Under the pieces are notes generated by a model. The model was given only the letters and a program-made list of their open reading frames with translations. It was not told where the DNA came from and searched no databases. 24,164 bases of DNA from JAGOBX01 sp036733285 (GTDB lineage: Bacteria; JAGOBX01): contig DAINAU010000058.1 of assembly GCA_036733285.1 (NCBI GenBank), forward strand, positions 1 through 24,164, in the 5' to 3' direction. Below are positions 1 to 8,291 of this stretch, one piece after another. Position numbers and translations under genes: made by a program. Numbering within the stretch: position 1 is the stretch's first letter; each line of letters opens with the position of its first letter.

Positions 1-1
1 G

Positions 2-346
2 GTCTACAGCAACGGAGTGATTTCCGGATATTATTCTAATTCTGAAACAAGGGATATAGGGCAGCTTGCTCTTGCGACTTTTTCCAATCCTGAATCATTA
101 ACAAGATATGGAGACAGTTATTTTGATATAAATATAAACTCTAACGATCAAGCTAAAATAACGACCGCGTCTGACAATTCAGTAGCGGGAATAATAGCGT
201 CTAACAAACTTGAAGGTTCCAATGTGGACCTCGGCTCTGAATTAGCTAATATGATAATATATCAGAGAGCGTTCCAACTTGACGCTAAAGGCATTCATAC
301 GGCGGACGAAATGCTCCAAAGCGCTATTAATATGAAACGCGCTTAA
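2..346 (+). CDS. flgE: Flagellar hook protein FlgE, C-terminal part (5' end outside window)
   Basis: This is the C-terminal 114 residues of a flagellar hook protein, the subunit of the curved hook joining basal body to filament. The frame is open from the first base of the window, so the gene starts upstream and the GTG at 17 is an internal valine codon. Visible family features are a YSN-G-ISGYYSN stretch, the GQLALATFSNPESL segment typical of hook/rod proteins, and the conserved C-terminal block with GSNVDLGSELANMI, YQRAFQLDAKGI and a final helix ending in NMKRA. This terminal helix forms the inner coiled core of the hook. FlgE rather than FlgG or FlgF is favoured by the NPESLTRYGDSYF spacing, but the three families share this C-terminus. 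The receiver-domain gene that follows fits a motility locus. Confidence 0.87.
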   Translation, partial: VYSNGVISGYYSNSETRDIGQLALATFSNPESLTRYGDSYFDININSNDQAKITTASDNSVAGIIASNKLEGSNVDLGSELANMIIYQRAFQLDAKGIHTADEMLQSAINMKRA

Positions 347-448
347 ATCGTCGATTGCGTATGACTTGAAAACATTGTAAAATTTGTTGTTATTGAAGAT
401 TATCCGGTAGAGTTTGAGAAAACGCTAATTCATTAGAATTTCTATGTC

Positions 449-453
449 AGGAG
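449..453 (+). promoter_or_regulatory. Ribosome binding site AGGAG that sets the start of the receiver gene
   Basis: AGGAG at 449-453 lies 8 bases before the ATG at 462. An earlier in-frame ATG at 444 would put this motif inside the coding region and has no purine-rich site of its own, so translation most likely starts at 462. Confidence 0.75.
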
Positions 454-461
454 TAAAACAT

Positions 462-932
462 ATGACTGATAATGTTGACTCAATGAATATGCAAATCGAA
501 AGGATATTAAAAGAAATCGAATATCTTGACGCCTCCGCAAATCCAAAAATACAAATCCTTATCGTGGACGATTCTTCAACCGCAAGACGAAGTATTATTC
601 ATAAACTCGAAGACAACAGTTTGTTTGATTTCATAGAAGCCAACAATGGGATAGAAGCTTTTGTTATGCTTGGAAAACATCCCGGAATCAGAATGATTTT
701 TCTTGATATAGAAATGCCGGTATTAAACGGAAAAGATTTTTATTGCAAAGGAAAAGAAGCTGGAGTATTGAATAACATTCCCGTAATTATGGTGACTTCC
801 ACTTCAGATAAAAAAATCGTGGTTGATTTTTTAAAAATGGGCATAGCCGCTTATATAGTCAAACCTTACGACGAACAAGAATTTTTAAAAATTGTTCGCG
901 GCGTATTATCCGCTATCAGAAAAAAAAATTAA
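462..932 (+). CDS. CheY-like single-domain response regulator
   Basis: A receiver domain with no output domain, 156 residues from the ATG at 462 (162 if the ATG at 444 is used). All phosphorelay residues are present: the acidic pair D36-D37 (ILIVDDSS), the phosphoacceptor D82 (FLDIEMP), T112 in VTSTS and K134 in IVKPYD. About 30 residues precede the domain and look like a short amphipathic helix (MNMQIERILKEIEYL), longer than in classic CheY, and could be a docking or dimerisation segment. As a stand-alone receiver next to a hook gene it probably carries signal to the flagellar motor or to another motility regulator. The partner kinase is not in the window. It lies 115 bases from the flgE stop, so it could be the tail of the flagellar operon. 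Confidence 0.9.
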   Translation: MTDNVDSMNMQIERILKEIEYLDASANPKIQILIVDDSSTARRSIIHKLEDNSLFDFIEANNGIEAFVMLGKHPGIRMIFLDIEMPVLNGKDFYCKGKEAGVLNNIPVIMVTSTSDKKIVVDFLKMGIAAYIVKPYDEQEFLKIVRGVLSAIRKKN

Positions 933-936
933 TCGT

Positions 937-975
937 TTAAAAAATACTTGCTAAAATTTACTTTATAATTATACT
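937..975 (+). promoter_or_regulatory. Probable sigma-70 promoter for the acylphosphatase-lipoprotein-sigma genes
   Basis: TTGCTA (948-953) and TATACT (970-975) are separated by 16 bases and preceded by an A-rich stretch. The 15 bases TTAAAAAATACTTGC (937-951) recur exactly at 19783-19797 in front of another promoter-like pair, which supports function. The transcript would have a leader of roughly 100 bases before the ATG at 1087. Confidence 0.5.
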
Positions 976-1086
976 ATGAAAATTATTATTCGGCGGAATT
1001 TTTGAAACCGTTCGCGCTTGAGTTATAACGCCGCCGGACAGTAATGCGCAAACAATTTATTTGTATATAGATTTGATTTTAAAAAT

Positions 1087-1368
1087 ATGACTTCAAAAAA
1101 ATTTGTTCAGATAGCGACTGTCAGCGGCAAAGTTCAAGGAGTAGGATTCCGGTATTACATATATAATCTCGCTTTACAGCTCGGTATAAAAGGATGGGTA
1201 AAAAATATGCCGGATGGAACGCTAAAAGCGGTATTAAGCGGAAACATCGATAAAGTGTATAATATCATTTCTTATATAAAAAAGGGTCCGCCTATGTCGA
1301 GAGTCGAGAATGTCAGCGTAACGGATTATCCCGGCGACGAGGACTTTATAAATTTTTCTATCCGATAA
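1087..1368 (+). CDS. acyP: Acylphosphatase
   Basis: A small cytosolic enzyme of 93 residues, the normal family length, that hydrolyses acyl phosphates such as acetyl phosphate or carbamoyl phosphate to carboxylate and phosphate. The signature SGKVQGVGFRYYIYNLA contains the phosphate-binding loop and catalytic R22. The second motif GWVKNMPDGT supplies N40, which positions the attacking water. The C-terminal edge strand (FINFSIR) is also typical. No clear Shine-Dalgarno site precedes the ATG. It is the first gene of a run with the lipoprotein gene (7-base gap) and the sigma factor. The metabolic role is unclear, as is usual for this family. Confidence 0.93.
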   Translation: MTSKKFVQIATVSGKVQGVGFRYYIYNLALQLGIKGWVKNMPDGTLKAVLSGNIDKVYNIISYIKKGPPMSRVENVSVTDYPGDEDFINFSIR

Positions 1369-1375
1369 ATATCGA

Positions 1376-2155
1376 ATGAAAAAAAAATTTTTTTTATTGA
1401 TTATCGTTTTAATAATTTCAAATTGCGCTGTAAAACGCGGCGGTTATCATTATAAAGTAAAACAGGGCGATACAATAAATCTGATATCTCAAAAATCCGG
1501 CGCTCCGGCGGATATGATTATGAAATCGAATAATATTTCCGATTCCTCGAAATTACGCGCCGGAAGATTGCTTTATATTCCGGCATATAAATCCAAAGAA
1601 CAATCCTCGGATAAAAGCAAAACTGAAACCAGAGCCGCATCACAGTCAAAACCGGATAAAAAAAAATCTAAGAAAAAAACGGCAGAATCCGTAAAAACAG
1701 TCCAATCAAAAACTGTAACACCCAAAACTGTAAAAACGGCTCCAAAACAAAAAATTAAACAATCTCCGATTGTAAAAGATTTCGATTTTGTTTGGCCTGT
1801 AAATGGAAAAATAATGACTTTTTTTTCAACTTTAACCAGGGGATTAACAATAGAAGTTGAAGAAAACAGCGAAGTGAAATCTGCGGGAGCCGGCGTTGTT
1901 ATTTATACGGATAATTTAAAAGGATATGGAAATTCAATAATAGTCAAGCACAATGAAAAATATATGACGGTATATACGTATTTAAAAGAGATTGCGGTAA
2001 AACCGGAACAACGCATAGGAAGCGGAGAGGTTATAGGCAAAGCGGGCGTGAATGAAAATTCTCCTGATTTTGACAAACCTGTAATACATTTTGAAATAAG
2101 ACAATCAGAAGGAGGCAATCCGGTTGCTGTAAATCCGCTGAATTTTCTTGATTAA
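1376..2155 (+). CDS. nlpD: NlpD-like lipoprotein: LysM domain plus degenerate M23 (LytM) domain
   Basis: A 259-residue envelope protein. It starts with a charged, hydrophobic leader ending in IISNC, a plausible lipobox with C17 (N at -1 is unusual). A LysM peptidoglycan-binding domain spans about 25-69, a Lys/Ser/Thr/Pro-rich linker 72-133, and an M23/LytM domain 137-258. The M23 fold is readable (GAGVVIYTDNLKGYGNSIIVKH, VKPEQRIGSGEVIGKAG, IHFEIR), but the metal ligands are mostly gone. Where active enzymes have HxGxD there is RGLTIE, the usual YxHL reads YTYL, and HxHFE reads VIHFE. By analogy with NlpD and EnvC it should not cut peptidoglycan but activate a cell-division amidase. The sigma-factor gene starts 14 bases downstream. 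The symbol rests on domain layout and this neighbour. Confidence 0.78.
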   Translation: MKKKFFLLIIVLIISNCAVKRGGYHYKVKQGDTINLISQKSGAPADMIMKSNNISDSSKLRAGRLLYIPAYKSKEQSSDKSKTETRAASQSKPDKKKSKKKTAESVKTVQSKTVTPKTVKTAPKQKIKQSPIVKDFDFVWPVNGKIMTFFSTLTRGLTIEVEENSEVKSAGAGVVIYTDNLKGYGNSIIVKHNEKYMTVYTYLKEIAVKPEQRIGSGEVIGKAGVNENSPDFDKPVIHFEIRQSEGGNPVAVNPLNFLD

Positions 2156-2169
2156 GCCGACCAAATATT

Positions 2170-3534
2170 ATGATTAATTCCCAAACCTTAAAAAAAAATA
2201 GAAATAATACGGAAACTAAAAAGCCTAAGTCCGGTTTTGCCGAAGAAAAAAAATCGGCAAAAATAAAAAACAACGATTATTTGTCGATTATAAAACAGTC
2301 CAAAGAGTATTTAAAACTTCTGAAGTATGCTAAAATCAATAACAATTCAGTTACTATTGACGTCGTAGGCGAATTTTTACCAGACGTAGAAGTAAATGAA
2401 ATAATTGATTTGTTAAAACAGGATAAAATAAATTTGCTCGACGATTCTGATATTGAACAAGAAGAGACGGATTACGATTCGGAAAATAATATAAAAAAAG
2501 AAAACTCCGCGGAACTTGATTTGATAAGCATTTATCTTAAAGAAATCGGCAAATTCAGTTTATTGACGCCGGAAAAGGAAATAGAATACTCGGACGAATT
2601 ACGGGGTTACAAGAATTCGATTATTAAAATTTTAAAAGATTTTAATATAAGCGAGACCGCGTTTGATGAAATAAAATATAATTTTTTTAAACGCGATTTA
2701 AAAGCCATAAGGAATTTTCTTTTGGCAAATATGAAAAATGTTTCTAAAGAAGAGTTTGAAAAAACATATAAGACAATAATAGAATCATTGAAAATATTCA
2801 GCGAAATTAGAAGCGCGTTCACAGAGGCGAATTTGAGACTTGTAGTAAAGATAGCTAAAAAATATCTCAATCAGGGATTTCAACTTCTCGATTTAATAAA
2901 CGAGGGAAATCTCGGATTGCTGAACGCAATAGAAAAATTCGACACAAAATTCGGTTATAAATTCAGCACGTATTCTTCGTGGTGGATAAAACAATATATT
3001 CAGAGAGCGTTGATAGACAAAAGCAAAAATATAAGATTGCCGGTGCATATAGCCGAATTATTATCCAAATATAAACGGATAAACACAGAGCTTTTTTGGG
3101 AATTAGACAGAAACCCGACAATTGAAGAAATTGCGGGAGCAATGAAATTAACTCCTCAGAAAGTAATTAAACTGATGCTTGCAGCGCAAGATATTACTTC
3201 GCTCGACGTGTCTTCGAATGAAGAACAGAGTTCGATAGCGGAATTTATCGAAGATGAAAGCGCTCAAAATTCTTTTAATAATATAGCTTTGAAAGAATTG
3301 ACAAATGCGATAAACTTATTGCTGAAGGATTTTAACGAAAATGAAAGAAAAGTCATAAACTACAGATTCGGATTAAATAATTATCAACCCAAGACTTTAG
3401 AAGAAATCGGAACAATAATGAATTTATCAAGGGAACGGGTCAGACAAATTCAGGATAGAACAATAAGCAAATTAAAACGAAAGATAGACGTCGATAGATT
3501 CAAAAATCTTATACCTGTTTGGGATAATGATTAA
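2170..3534 (+). CDS. RNA polymerase sigma-70 factor (RpoD/RpoS family)
   Basis: A 454-residue primary-type sigma factor. After a basic tail, residues about 36-93 resemble region 1.1 (LKYAKINNNSVTIDVVGEFLP, then NEIIDLLKQDKINLL). Region 1.2 is at 115-147, followed by a roughly 65-residue non-conserved spacer. Region 2 covers about 216-284, with the core-binding helix NLRLVVKIAKKYLNQGFQ and the -10 recognition helix YSSWWIKQYIQRAL. Region 3 is at 290-372. Region 4, about 375-440, has the -35 helix-turn-helix TLEEIGTIMNLSRERVRQI. Every DNA- and core-binding element looks intact. Region 1.1 argues for the housekeeping RpoD, while placement right after an nlpD-like gene argues for RpoS, so no symbol is assigned. 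The stop codon lies at the base of the repeat A hairpin. Confidence 0.93.
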   Translation: MINSQTLKKNRNNTETKKPKSGFAEEKKSAKIKNNDYLSIIKQSKEYLKLLKYAKINNNSVTIDVVGEFLPDVEVNEIIDLLKQDKINLLDDSDIEQEETDYDSENNIKKENSAELDLISIYLKEIGKFSLLTPEKEIEYSDELRGYKNSIIKILKDFNISETAFDEIKYNFFKRDLKAIRNFLLANMKNVSKEEFEKTYKTIIESLKIFSEIRSAFTEANLRLVVKIAKKYLNQGFQLLDLINEGNLGLLNAIEKFDTKFGYKFSTYSSWWIKQYIQRALIDKSKNIRLPVHIAELLSKYKRINTELFWELDRNPTIEEIAGAMKLTPQKVIKLMLAAQDITSLDVSSNEEQSSIAEFIEDESAQNSFNNIALKELTNAINLLLKDFNENERKVINYRFGLNNYQPKTLEEIGTIMNLSRERVRQIQDRTISKLKRKIDVDRFKNLIPVWDND

Positions 3535-3630
3535 ACCTGAAACTGGCGCGTCAAGAAATTTGCTTGACGCGCCAGTTTTCAGGTTTTTAGAAGTTTTAAC
3601 AAGCGCGTATATATGTTTTGAAAAACTTCA
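3531..3630 (-). repeat. Structured intergenic repeat, copy A
   Basis: First of three related elements (others near 17022 and 19581). Read on -, it runs from the stem GAAGTTTTTCAAAACATA (3629 leftwards), through AAAACTTC, to the shared core (3597 to 3574), then a long hairpin. GAAGTTTT (3590-3597) pairs with AAAACTTC (3622-3629). The core is identical in all 24 bases to copy C. The element fills the whole gap between the sigma-factor gene and the YfhO gene, with both stop codons at its edges. Confidence 0.75.
3533..3588. terminator. Bidirectional rho-independent terminator inside repeat A
   Basis: A 23-bp stem pairs 3533-3555 with 3563-3586, with one extra A bulged in the right arm and a 7-base loop. 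The inner half is GC-rich (ACTGGCGCGTCAAG). On + the stem runs into five Ts (3584-3588), a good terminator for the sigma-factor operon. On - the tail is the weaker TTTAAT, serving the convergent YfhO operon. Confidence 0.8.
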
Positions 3631-6081
3631 ATTTTTTATCGCATTTTTAGGGTTAAGGAAAAACGCTGAAATAATTATGGTTGAAATCAAAACAAAAGCG
3701 CTTACGCAGATTCCTTTTTTAAAAGACTCGTAAGAATAATAAAACCTCACCGAATTTGTTCCGCTTGGTATGACCGCTGATTTAAAAAGATAATTGGTTA
3801 TGAACAATTCCGTATTTTTCCCGTTCAAATCGCAGCGCCATTCTGGATAATACGAATCGTTAAAAACAAGCAGAACGGGTTTGCCGTTAGGATTTTCAAT
3901 TTCAAGCGACGTATAATCTGACTTCCATTGAATTTTTTTAATTTTTACGTTTTCGACCGTTTCAGAAAAAATTATGTTTGAGGGATTTATTATTGAATTG
4001 TTATCGTCAATATCGTTTGATACTGTAGTTTTGTCTAATTCAATAACGGCGCATTTTGTATGATCGAAATTTGCGTCGGAGATGGTTTCAAACGCGTCGT
4101 TTTCATTTTTAAGAGTTATTCTATTTACAAAATAAAATTGCGGCGCAGTATTTTCGATTTCCTGAATAAAAATATTGCCGTCAAATTTTGTTCCGGTTTT
4201 TAATCCTTTAATTTCCGAGTCTGTAATAATATGCTTTATTCCGGCGATTTTTAATAGATTAAAATTGTTTTTAAGAATTCCGGTTCTATATTTTGCAAGA
4301 CGCCTGCTTATCATAGTGTCGTATCCCCAGAAACCGAACATCCGGTATAAAGAAGCCTGATCTTCCGGAATAAAATTTAAAAGACGTTCGTATTCCGATA
4401 AACCGTTGTTTAACCCCCCGCTTTTTTTTAAATCGTAATACATCAAACCGCGGTTCCAAGAATATATTCTATAAAAACCGATTTCTTTATTTTTAAGATA
4501 ACTAACTGTTTCCGGAATTCGAGTGAAAAATTTTTTTTTAGCCATAGGAACATTTTTCTGAAAAAAAACAAATAATTCAAATATAAGCAGCGTCAAAATT
4601 AAATATTTTTTTATATGCGGATTAAAGGGAAAAAATAAAATAATAAATGCCGCCGAATAGACCGCAAAGAAAAAGACTCCTGAAGTTTTATATCCTTCGA
4701 TTAAGCGGTTGAATTTGCCTGTAAAATATCCGGCGTCAACTCTTTTGGGATTAACCGATATTTTAGAAAGCAGTCCGGAACTCTGATTGTTTTTGCCGTT
4801 GGACTGATATGCGCCGGCTATTATTTTATTGAATTCAAATTTAATTTTATCGCCGTAAATATTCGTTAACAAAGAAAACAAAAGAAAAAAAACGGCGAAC
4901 GATAAAACGAATATTTTTAAAAATTTTGATTTGATAAAATTATTTTTTAAAATGTAATCGAATCCGAAAGAAGCGAGAATACACATAAATAATTCAAAAA
5001 ACAAAAGGAATCTGCTGGGCGCTCTGAAAAGTTTAAAACCGGGGATATGATAAAGGATTTTAAAAAGAGGGGTATATCCGCCGAATCCCAGCAATAACGC
5101 AATTAATGCGAGTGTTGCTAAAATCCTGACCGCGATATTATTTTTCCATAAATATCTTATCGTTATTAAAGAGAGACATAAAGAAATTATTCCGAAATAT
5201 ATTGTGAATTCGTCATAACCCTCGGTTCCCACATACGAATTTTCACAGGGATTTCCAGCGTATTCCGGATAAAACAAATTTAAAATATTATAGGGAGGCA
5301 TTGAACGCATAACCATAAAACCGTATCTGTCTCCCTGAGTGCGTTCGACTGTTTTTGAAAATTCAAAAGTAGGAATCAGTTGGAACGAGCTTAACCCGAT
5401 TCCGATAAATCCAACCAAAAAAATAAAGATAAAAGTTTTTTTTAAAGAGCTCAATATTTTTTGGGATTCGAAAAAATGCGATACGGCAAAATATAAAAAA
5501 ATAAATACTATCGCGTTGAAACTCGGCTGCGGATGCCCGATTAACAATTGAAAAAACAGGATTATACCGGCGAATACGGCGTATTTTATATTATTGGCGT
5601 TTTTGAATTTTAAAAAAAATAATAGAAGAAGAGGAATCCATGCTCTTGCGGAAATTATTCCGATATTGAAATGATGGACAGTCATAAATCCGCCGAACCC
5701 GAACGAAATCGCTCCGAATGCCGCCGCAAGTCTGTTTAATTTATATTCGCGAACGAGCAGATACGCAGAAAATATCATAATAAAAAAATGAAGCGCAACC
5801 GCCGCCGAATACATATCCGGAGCGTCGAATAAAAATCTTAAAATCAAATAAACCGGATAAAAAACCCCTGCCTGATTCGCCGCTAAAATCGGGAAACCGC
5901 AAAATAAATACGGATTCCAGCCCGGCAACAAACCTTGTTTCAGAGCGGCTGACGCATATTCCATATAAGGATAAAGCATCAGCGACATATCGTAATAAAA
6001 AATTCTGAATCCGAAAAAAATCATTTTATAAAAAAAAAGCGCGACTAAGCAGGATAAAAATAAAAATGGTTTAATCTTCAT
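3628..6081 (-). CDS. YfhO-family polytopic membrane protein (probable GT-C-type glycosyltransferase)
   Basis: An 817-residue protein with an N-terminal hydrophobic half containing many membrane segments, a large polar region, a last membrane segment near the C-terminus and a basic tail. Family marks are the FYYDMSLMLYPYMEY loop with D31, the LLPGWNPYLFCGFPILAANQAGVFYP block (about 53-78), and LFRAPSRFLLFFELF further on. YfhO proteins belong to the GT-C superfamily and have been linked to adding sugars to cell-surface polymers from lipid-linked donors. The acidic residue of the first external loop is the expected catalytic position. It ends the - operon with the SpsF-like gene 21 bases upstream, fitting a glycan role. 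The acceptor is unknown. Confidence 0.8.
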   Translation of the reverse strand: MKIKPFLFLSCLVALFFYKMIFFGFRIFYYDMSLMLYPYMEYASAALKQGLLPGWNPYLFCGFPILAANQAGVFYPVYLILRFLFDAPDMYSAAVALHFFIMIFSAYLLVREYKLNRLAAAFGAISFGFGGFMTVHHFNIGIISARAWIPLLLLFFLKFKNANNIKYAVFAGIILFFQLLIGHPQPSFNAIVFIFLYFAVSHFFESQKILSSLKKTFIFIFLVGFIGIGLSSFQLIPTFEFSKTVERTQGDRYGFMVMRSMPPYNILNLFYPEYAGNPCENSYVGTEGYDEFTIYFGIISLCLSLITIRYLWKNNIAVRILATLALIALLLGFGGYTPLFKILYHIPGFKLFRAPSRFLLFFELFMCILASFGFDYILKNNFIKSKFLKIFVLSFAVFFLLFSLLTNIYGDKIKFEFNKIIAGAYQSNGKNNQSSGLLSKISVNPKRVDAGYFTGKFNRLIEGYKTSGVFFFAVYSAAFIILFFPFNPHIKKYLILTLLIFELFVFFQKNVPMAKKKFFTRIPETVSYLKNKEIGFYRIYSWNRGLMYYDLKKSGGLNNGLSEYERLLNFIPEDQASLYRMFGFWGYDTMISRRLAKYRTGILKNNFNLLKIAGIKHIITDSEIKGLKTGTKFDGNIFIQEIENTAPQFYFVNRITLKNENDAFETISDANFDHTKCAVIELDKTTVSNDIDDNNSIINPSNIIFSETVENVKIKKIQWKSDYTSLEIENPNGKPVLLVFNDSYYPEWRCDLNGKNTELFITNYLFKSAVIPSGTNSVRFYYSYESFKKGICVSAFVLISTIIISAFFLNPKNAIKN

Positions 6082-6102
6082 ATTTTTTATTCGTTTATGT
6101 TT

Positions 6103-6855
6103 CTAAACATATTTGACGTCGTATTTTCTTTGATGAACCTTAGAATTTAATTTCAATAATTCGGGATTGTTTTCGCAGTATTTTATTATTTCAACGGTTA
6201 AAGGTTCGCGTTTAAGTTTTGAAATTAAATCGCCGTGAATTTTTAACGCGACTTTATAATCTTCCAATGTGTCAATTGTTAATCTGAAATCAGAAATAGA
6301 ATTTGAATTGAAAGAATTAATCTCAAAATATTTTATTTTGTAAATGTTTGGATTTCTATAAAAATAAGGGGTTACGTGTTCTTTGCAGAACCATTCCAAA
6401 TTTTCATTGCATAATTCTTTTAATTTATTTGATTTATAAATTTCGTATCCCATTCCGGTGGGCAGACCTTTTATAGCGGAATAATCGAGATTATTAGAAA
6501 CGGTGAAATCTATGAAATCTTCTAAAAAATCAAAAGCAATCAATGGATTATCTCCGGTAAAGCGCAATGTCCAGTCTGAAGGGAAATTTTTTTCCGCAAT
6601 CAGAAATCTGGATAAAACGTTTTCAGAATCTCCTCTAACCGTTTCAATTCCGATTTTAGCGGCAAACTCGGCGAGTTTATCGTCTTCTTTGTTTTCTGAA
6701 GTGGCGAGGAGAACCGCGCAATTCTTTTTTTTTGCTAAGCGTATTCTGTCGATTATAATCTGAAACATGGGTTTTCCGTTGAAATCAATGAGAGATTTGT
6801 TAGGCAACCGCGTCGACCCCATCCGCGCTTGAATAACAGCTTTTATCAGTTTCAT
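6103..6855 (-). CDS. spsF: SpsF-like cytidylyltransferase (CMP-sugar synthetase family)
   Basis: A 250-residue cytosolic nucleotidyltransferase of the glycosyltransferase-A type fold. The N-terminal signature VIQARMGSTRLPNKSL (7-22) binds the nucleotide. VLLATSENKEDDKL, ETVRGDSENVLSRF and the metal-site motif FTGDNPLI (99-106) follow in family order, and EHVTPYFYRNP (159-169) and FRLTIDTLEDY (190-200) are characteristic of SpsF. Such proteins activate an acidic sugar with CTP in spore-coat or surface polysaccharide routes; the exact substrate cannot be read from the sequence. The divergent SpsE/NeuB-like gene at 8907 is the natural partner, making the acid that this enzyme would activate. It starts 10 bases after the radical SAM stop, so the two are co-transcribed. 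Confidence 0.88.
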   Translation of the reverse strand: MKLIKAVIQARMGSTRLPNKSLIDFNGKPMFQIIIDRIRLAKKKNCAVLLATSENKEDDKLAEFAAKIGIETVRGDSENVLSRFLIAEKNFPSDWTLRFTGDNPLIAFDFLEDFIDFTVSNNLDYSAIKGLPTGMGYEIYKSNKLKELCNENLEWFCKEHVTPYFYRNPNIYKIKYFEINSFNSNSISDFRLTIDTLEDYKVALKIHGDLISKLKREPLTVEIIKYCENNPELLKLNSKVHQRKYDVKYV

Positions 6856-6865
6856 ATTTTTATAA

Positions 6866-8287
6866 TTAGTTTATAAAATATTTTTTTGAAAGAACTTTGA
6901 TGAAAATTTCTTTCCATCCTATTTTTTTCGCTATCCGGAATTTGTAACAATAAAAATTCCATAATTTTCGCGCCAAAGAATATATTCCGGTCAAATTGAA
7001 TTTAATAAGCGTTTTGATTAGAAATTCAAATTTGCCGAATTCGGATCCGATTCCGAAAAGTTTATGAAGATTGATTATTTTTTTTTTATCGGGAATATTT
7101 AGGATGCTGTCGTTATGAAAAGTAGGGGATATGTTGTTTCTATCGCCGTTGAAAACTCCGATTTTGATTGCGTATTCCGTAAGTTCGACTCCGGGATAGG
7201 GCTGATATAAAGTGCACCACGCGTAATCTGTCCGGCAATTATAGTTCAATCTCATTGTTTTAAAATCATTCTCAAGACTGCCGCCGGGAATACCGACGAT
7301 ATTCTGCGAGGCAAGTTTTAATCCCGCGGATTTAATTATTCTGCAGGCGTTTATTATTTCAGAATCCTTGAGATTTCTTTTTAAAATGTTGTTGCGGACG
7401 TATTCGTCGCCTGATTCTATTCCCATAGAAACAGAATGACACCCTGATTTTTTTAAAAGCGAAATTGATTTTTCCGTAACGTAATCGACTCTTATATTGC
7501 AATTGAAAGGCATATCAAATTCAGCCGCGTATTTTTCGGAAAATTCGCGGAGCCAGTCTTCGTAAATGATGAAAATATCATCTACAAACTGTATGAAATC
7601 GACGCGGGCATTTTTTTTCAATTCTCTGATTTGGGTTAAAATATAATCTACGCCGTGTTTTCTGATAATTTTGCCTTTGCCTCTATACATTTTATTAAAA
7701 GCGTGATTAAAACAATACGAACAGTTAAACGGGCATCCGCGTCCGGTTATAAAATCTTTTTTAGAGCTTTCTCTGTAAAACCTGTATTTTACAAGGAGAT
7801 TTCTATCCGGCTGAGGCAAATCGTCGATATTTGAAACAAGATTTCCGAGTTCGTTTATAATTTTTTTTCCGTCTTTTTTGTATATTAAATTATTTATTTC
7901 AGAATAATCTCCCGAGTCAGTTAGCGTTTTTATAAAACTGGATATTGCCGGTTCAGATTCTCCGCGAAAAACAAAATCCGCGTTTTCATTTTCAATAAAA
8001 TCCGGAAAAAAAGTGCAATGCGGCCCGCCGAAGACCGTGATAATATTTTGATTTATTTTTTTTATTGTTTCAGCGATACCGAGATAATAACCGTCCAATC
8101 CCGTAGTTACAGTGAAAGCCGCTATGTCAGGATTAAATTCTTTGGTTTTTTCTATGTAGTTTTCATATTTAGTTAAAACAATATCAGTATCTACGCCTAA
8201 TGATTTTAATGTTCCGGATATATACAAGACGCCTATGGGTTCGTCGTCGAAATCGTGGACATAAAATAATACTTTTAATTTTTTCAA
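6866..8287 (-). CDS. B12-binding-domain radical SAM protein
   Basis: A 473-residue protein with a Rossmann-like cobalamin-binding domain (about 1-135, ending in VFGGPHCTFFPDF and DFVFRGESE) and a radical SAM barrel. The 4Fe-4S ligands are C185, C189 and C192 in GRGCPFNCSYCFN. Downstream marks are FIQFVDDIF, the MGIESGDEYV SAM-contact motif and GIPGGSLENDF. The cobalamin histidine motif DxHxxG is absent, as in many members. The family carries out methylations, ring contractions and other radical chemistry, often on lipids, hopanoids or secondary metabolites; the substrate here is unknown. The only start that fits is TTG at 8287, 4 bases after the preceding stop. Operon position suggests modification of a sugar or a lipid anchor of the glycan made by its neighbours. 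Confidence 0.88.
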   Translation of the reverse strand: MKKLKVLFYVHDFDDEPIGVLYISGTLKSLGVDTDIVLTKYENYIEKTKEFNPDIAAFTVTTGLDGYYLGIAETIKKINQNIITVFGGPHCTFFPDFIENENADFVFRGESEPAISSFIKTLTDSGDYSEINNLIYKKDGKKIINELGNLVSNIDDLPQPDRNLLVKYRFYRESSKKDFITGRGCPFNCSYCFNHAFNKMYRGKGKIIRKHGVDYILTQIRELKKNARVDFIQFVDDIFIIYEDWLREFSEKYAAEFDMPFNCNIRVDYVTEKSISLLKKSGCHSVSMGIESGDEYVRNNILKRNLKDSEIINACRIIKSAGLKLASQNIVGIPGGSLENDFKTMRLNYNCRTDYAWCTLYQPYPGVELTEYAIKIGVFNGDRNNISPTFHNDSILNIPDKKKIINLHKLFGIGSEFGKFEFLIKTLIKFNLTGIYSLARKLWNFYCYKFRIAKKIGWKEIFIKVLSKKYFIN

Positions 8288-8291
8288 TATT

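Noticed and set aside
976..1005. Leader peptide of nine codons (MKIIIRRNF) before acylphosphatase
   Set aside because: It starts directly at the -10 box, so it would lie upstream of or at the transcript start, and it has no ribosome binding site.
991..1036. CGGCGG/CCGCCG inverted pair as a riboswitch or attenuator
   Set aside because: Only six base pairs with a 34-base loop and no T tract; no known riboswitch pattern is visible.
3527..3733. Open frame of 68 codons on + after the sigma-factor gene
   Set aside because: It runs through the hairpin of repeat A and then antisense into the end of the YfhO gene, with no ribosome binding site.
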